This document shows positions 8,211 through 11,493 of a stretch of DNA of 11,493 bases, piece by piece. Under the pieces are notes generated by a model, which saw nothing but the letters and a program-made list of their open reading frames with translations, searched no databases and was not told the DNA's origin. The translations under genes and the position numbers were made by a program. Location: positions 1 to 11,493 of the forward strand of contig JACGCN010000149.1 in the NCBI GenBank assembly GCA_014905825.1. The letters are read 5' to 3'. Within the stretch, counting starts at the first letter, position 1, and every line of letters starts with the position of its first letter. This stretch comes from Lyophyllum atratum. Its lineage: Eukaryota > Basidiomycota > Agaricomycetes > Agaricales > Lyophyllaceae.

Positions 8211-8239
8211 ATCTATTCATACAGCATGGAACCCCAAGG

Positions 8240-8745
8240 TTATGGCTGATAGAGGTACCTACAATACAAAATTTTTGAAAAAGAATGCCACCACCAAATC
8301 CATACAGAAGTAACAGCAAATCCCTCGTCCTCACAATAGTTAAAAGTGAGCCTCCGAAGAGACTCGGTTTGTCGGGTTGTGCGCTGTAGCGGCTCGTCGT
8401 AGCCCTCCTGTTCTCCAAAAGGTACCTCCACTGGGTACTGCCCTCAACATAACCATCCTAGCGCACACAGCATGATGCTCGAAAGGAATCGTCGTCTCGG
8501 GGTTTGCGTAGCTGTCAAGGCCGGGGCCCGATGAATAGTAGCGAAGATATTTGGAGCGAAGATGGGATAGTCAAAAAGTCAGTCGTCGTGGTCAACGTTG
8601 TCCTGCGCAAAGATGCTGTGCGGGGAAGCGGTGGTAAGACTTCTCCTGAGGTTCGGACGTAGCACCCTTGATGATGGAGTTCTCCGATCAGGGACCGAGA
8701 CTCGATTGACCTCTATCGCTTCATACTTATCGTCGTCGAATTCGT
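8240..8745 (-). pseudogene. Unidentified coding-like frame with two TGA stops
   Basis: I do not recognise this protein. One minus-strand frame runs about 168 codons from the thioesterase-copy junction to TAA 8240-8242 with only two stops inside, TGA at 8579-8581 and 8444-8446, both possible CGA or TGG changes. It reads protein-like: DDKYEAIEVNRVSVPDRRTP, then SIFAQDNVDHDD, LFDYPIFAPNIFATIHRAPA, QYPVEVPFGEQEGYDEPLQ and SLRRLTFNYCEDEGFAVTS, ending in a Trp-rich stretch (VWIWWW). No start can be named because the frame runs into the truncated thioesterase copy at its upstream end. Two stops in 168 codons is fewer than the roughly eight expected by chance, which is the main support. It may be the inside of a gene into which the thioesterase fragment was pasted. 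Confidence 0.35.
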
Positions 8746-9107
8746 CTCGTCTGCAGCGTCACCGTTGTGAGATAGTCTTCGCGCCCCGGCCAGGCTTGGT
8801 TTGCTAGATCGCACGGCTGGCGAACACAGTGGTCGTGGGTGAGCTGAGCAGTGCGTGCGCTCATGGTGTCGATGCGAAGTCGTGGTGGATGGCGGGAGTG
8901 TGCCGTGCGGGAACCGTGGGTGTCGTGGTCTGCATCGCGGCCGGAGGTGGTGGTAGAGATAGGTGGAGTGCGGTTGTGGGTGACGAACCGGTTTTGTGGC
9001 CAGGCGAGCCGAGGCACGATTGCCGTGTAACCAGTGCACCCCGCTCCCCGGTGCCTGAGCCAGTGATGTCACGTGCTATCACGTGATGATACAGCAAGCG
9101 AAGACGC
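8745..9107 (-). pseudogene. Truncated thioesterase duplicate: promoter, leader and first third
   Basis: This is a diverged copy, in the same orientation, of 3150-3527. It keeps the ATG (8933-8935) and the opening MQTTTPTVPARHTPAIHHDF. The Trp codon after SIP/STP is TGA (8861-8863); exactly 18 codons later the Gln codon is TAG (8804-8806); a one-base deletion follows near 8790. Similarity stops at about 8745, at the LQT codons (CTGCAGACG), so the catalytic HGG...D half was never included or has been lost. On the upstream side similarity ends at about 9107, matching 3527 in the intact locus. The copy carries two CACGTG sites (9070-9075, 9080-9085). Differences between copies include both transitions and transversions. 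Confidence 0.82.
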
Positions 9108-9880
9108 AATTTGGGTTGCTGACTGGACCTGGTGAGGAGATCTGAGAGGGAGGATTGACTAGTAGTAACTCAGGGGAAGATCGCGAAGTATGTTCCATTG
9201 CCCGGAATGGCGTCGTGACCAAAAATTCGAAAAGTATATCTTCGGCGAGACTACTGGTTGTTATAGTCTAAAGAGACCGTGCGCGACAACTATCAATATT
9301 ATCTCTCTCCTGCTCACTCTCACAGCGAGACCGCACACACCAATGTGGGTTCTTATTACCAAGCTTCCAACTCACCGCACCACCATGTCACTACACACCG
9401 ACCACTGAAAATCACGTGCGAACGGCCACCGAACGGACCACGCCACGCCACAAGGTTTGGTTCTTGCGCTTGTTGGGTAAGTCGACTTTGAATTGACACA
9501 TGTCGTTGCATGGTGTGTCAGCAACGATGAAACACACCTGATTGAATACTACGTGTATGTACAGAAAATGAAACGGAAAACAATGCGTGAAACATTCCCT
9601 GCAACGGATATCCGGCGATCAAATCGCGCTTCTGAAGTGTTCTCGTATACACGATTCCAAAACACGCCCGACATCGCCTTTTAACTGTCGTCGTCTGAGT
9701 ACCTATTCGCAATCATATAGACTCAGATCGGACTCAACTATGTTTTGTCCCTATTATCTTTGCGCTTTCGGGTAACCTAGTCGCTGTTGTATGAGCTTAC
9801 ACGTTTTCAATAACAATAACCTACTACATGTTCGTATAGATCTCCGAGTAGAAGCTTTCCCAGCTGGTGGTAATCCTCAG
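9108..9880. other. No gene seen
   Basis: Several open frames of 60-70 codons occur on both strands, without domains, starts in context or splice sites I would trust. No repeats or RNA genes are recognised. The right part is the 3' flank of the zinc finger-VWA relic. Confidence 0.4.
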
Positions 9881-11493
9881 TTAGACTGCGACACCATGGA
9901 GACGGCGAAGGGGGAGATATACCACTCCCCAATGCGATCCACCATCATTGCCGAGATCTTCTAGGTGAGAGTCCACTTAGTCAAATAGTCAGCGGAGCCT
10001 ACCCTACTGAGAGATTCAGCTCACCTGGTAGACAATAAACAAACTCGCCTAGTACGGGGTCTTCATGTAGACTATCTAAGAGTCTCTTGGCGCCTGGATC
10101 GTTTCCAATTCTGGCGAATGTGAGAGGGGTGGCTAATGAGGTCAGGATTTGATCTTAGGCTGTGGCACCATCGAGCTTACCGTCGATACTGTAATCGGAT
10201 TTGTGTAAGTAAGCTAGGTTACTTTTGATAACTTCCGGCAGAAAGCCTTGGCGCTCACACTCGATCTTGGAACTTGTCAGTACAGTCTTGTACAGAGAGC
10301 GATGAGCTTACACTGCCATCGGTGAGGACCATGGCCAGTAAAGGCCCTTCCATTTCCTTTTTCTGAACGAACGATGCCAGTATTTTATTTTGCAACTCTG
10401 TACCTATCTCAGACCTCCGAACTGCAGATTCGCGAATATCCGGTCAAGACCCTCCTCGGTGACGTTTTTTTGTCCCTGCTTTTTATTGAAAAACCGGATG
10501 GACACAATTCTCTCCGTCCGGGCAAGCCTGTACACACTTAAGACTGCTTCAAACGTTTTGCGCAAGATCCACCTCCGCTTGCCACCCTCTTCGGACTGCA
10601 TTGAGTCACTGTCGTCTGAGCCGGGGCATGTTAGACAGTCCTGCACGAAGGGTGCCGACGTTACTCACCAACCAGAATGACCAGATCGTACAGGACTAAA
10701 AGCGTAAATTCCTCTGCCATTCCCGGGCGACAGCCTTGTACGATTAGCTTGGCGATCATATTGGCAGCTTTTTTGATGGTATCTGTGCCAATATTATAAT
10801 CCGGGAAAAAGGATTTGGCTTTGGTCAATCCAGGCTTCTTCTGGAGGAATTCCCTCAGGATATTTTCGCATCTTTCGAGCTGTTCATTCTCTTCGCCCGA
10901 ATGCGATCTATTCGCTTCGGACTCCAAATTGCTGCTTCCCCGGAAATCACGGTTGGATTCGCCGTCTGATACACTGGTGTTGTCCTGTTGGCGTGACCTT
11001 AGGACCAATAGTGCAAGCCGCTGCATGTGACACGCCAAATGTTGTCGAACCGGGGGCCACCGGAACTTTTAAGACATAAAGCGCATTGCTGCAGACCCTG
11101 TATAGGCTTTTCGCACTTGGACAAGGCATTTCCCAGACCCGAGTGATTCTCCCGTAGGTGGTTTTAGAAATCCGGCTGAGAACGTGAAACAAAATTGCAC
11201 GGCTTGCAGTACCATTCTCGACGATGGAATGTCCCCTCGTGGTCGTACCATTCGTGTCGGCTGGCGAAAAGGTGATTTGCCCTGTGGCAGTTCTGGAAAG
11301 TGCACACATAAGGACGTAGATCCTCGAATACGTGCCTCCTACATAGTGTCAAGACCATTATAACATGAGTTATGTTTCTGTATAGAATGGGGCAGTAGGG
11401 GAGAGGGCATGCGCAATGCTAAAGCAGGAAAACCAGAGTGATTTCGACTTACGTCCAGGATATACGTCTAGAAACGGCTATGATTGCGAAACA
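9881..11493 (-). pseudogene. C2H2 zinc finger-von Willebrand A domain protein, broken, 5' end outside window
   Basis: Six exons can be read: 11493-11453, 11338-10669, 10615-10312, 10265-10181, 10132-10025 and 9960-9881. Donors are GTAAGT, GTGAGT, GTAAGC, GTAAGC and GTGAGC; the 53-base intron has a good TCTAAC branch point. N-terminal side: HVFEDLRPYVCTFQNC ... WYDHEGTFH is one finger of the fungal acuF-like kind, CKPCNF...NHLRENH a second, and CALCLK...RQHLACH a third. After a charged linker comes a VWA domain: LYDLVILVDDSDSM with the metal-site DxSxS, IGTELQNKIL (metal-site Thr), MVLTDGS (metal-site Asp), then FARIGNDPGAK and a short tail. Such domains bind ligands or partner proteins through a divalent metal. 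Damage: TAA 11164-11166 inside finger two, a shift at about 11050 inside finger three, and a one-base loss at about 10407 inside the VWA domain. The last exon is the least certain. Confidence 0.78.

Noticed and set aside
8745..9107. Clean repeat-induced point mutation between the two thioesterase copies
   Set aside because: Besides C-to-T changes there are transversions, small indels and changes in both directions, so the pair alone does not prove it.
10390..11030. Plus-strand frames at 10390-10680 and 10815-11030
   Set aside because: Antisense to VWA-gene exons that join cleanly through consensus introns.
1..11493. tRNA, rRNA, CRISPR array, telomere array
   Set aside because: No cloverleaf, conserved rRNA stretch, regularly spaced repeats or true telomere array was seen; CCCTAACCC occurs only as single short matches.

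Overview
The window looks like an accessory stretch of a filamentous ascomycete (Pezizomycotina) chromosome. The grounds are short GT-AG introns of about 46-64 bases with CTAAC/CTGAC-type branch points, one longer intron, and several domain families that I know mainly from such fungi: a Helo-like N-terminal domain of STAND proteins, the DUF7580 pseudokinase-like domain, and C2H2 fingers of the 'HVF.DLRPYVCTF' type. All family calls come from recognising motifs by eye. No search was run.

Most of the DNA is a gene graveyard, with one gene that looks intact. Left to right: (1) 1-1500 has no convincing gene but carries a diverged direct repeat. (2) 1521-1798 (+) is a short coding-like remnant, a charged coiled coil followed by a hydrophobic tail. 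(3) 2097-2484 (-) is the C-terminal part of a dead RNase HI. (4) 2791-3339 (-) is an apparently complete hotdog-fold thioesterase of the PaaI type, the best candidate for a working gene. (5) 3526-3997 (+) is the C-terminal end of a DUF7580 domain. (6) 3998-4860 is mostly non-coding, with a G-tract and a promoter-like stretch. (7) 4860-5990 (-) is the remainder of a DUF7580 gene. (8) 5966-7047 (-) is a Helo-like N-domain gene with a frameshift and stops. (9) 7633-8061 is a non-autonomous DNA transposon (MITE) with 25-26 bp inverted ends. (10) 8240-8745 (-) is an unidentified coding-like frame. (11) 8745-9107 is a truncated second copy of the thioesterase 5' end and its upstream region. (12) 9881-11493 (-) is a six-exon gene relic joining zinc fingers to a von Willebrand A domain, running off the right edge.

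The strongest structural observation is that items 5 and 7 are complementary halves of one DUF7580 gene in opposite orientation. Flipping the 1.34 kb between about 3526 and 4867 would rejoin them, and both breakpoints carry CGCG. The left breakpoint is also where similarity between the two thioesterase copies ends. Many inactivating stops are TAG or TGA where CAG, TGG or CGA is expected, which suggests old repeat-induced point mutation, though the base composition is not strongly AT-skewed.

The relics belong to families often linked to fungal self/non-self recognition (Helo-like, DUF7580), but as written none of them could make a full protein. I infer decay of a small immune-type cluster around one retained metabolic gene.
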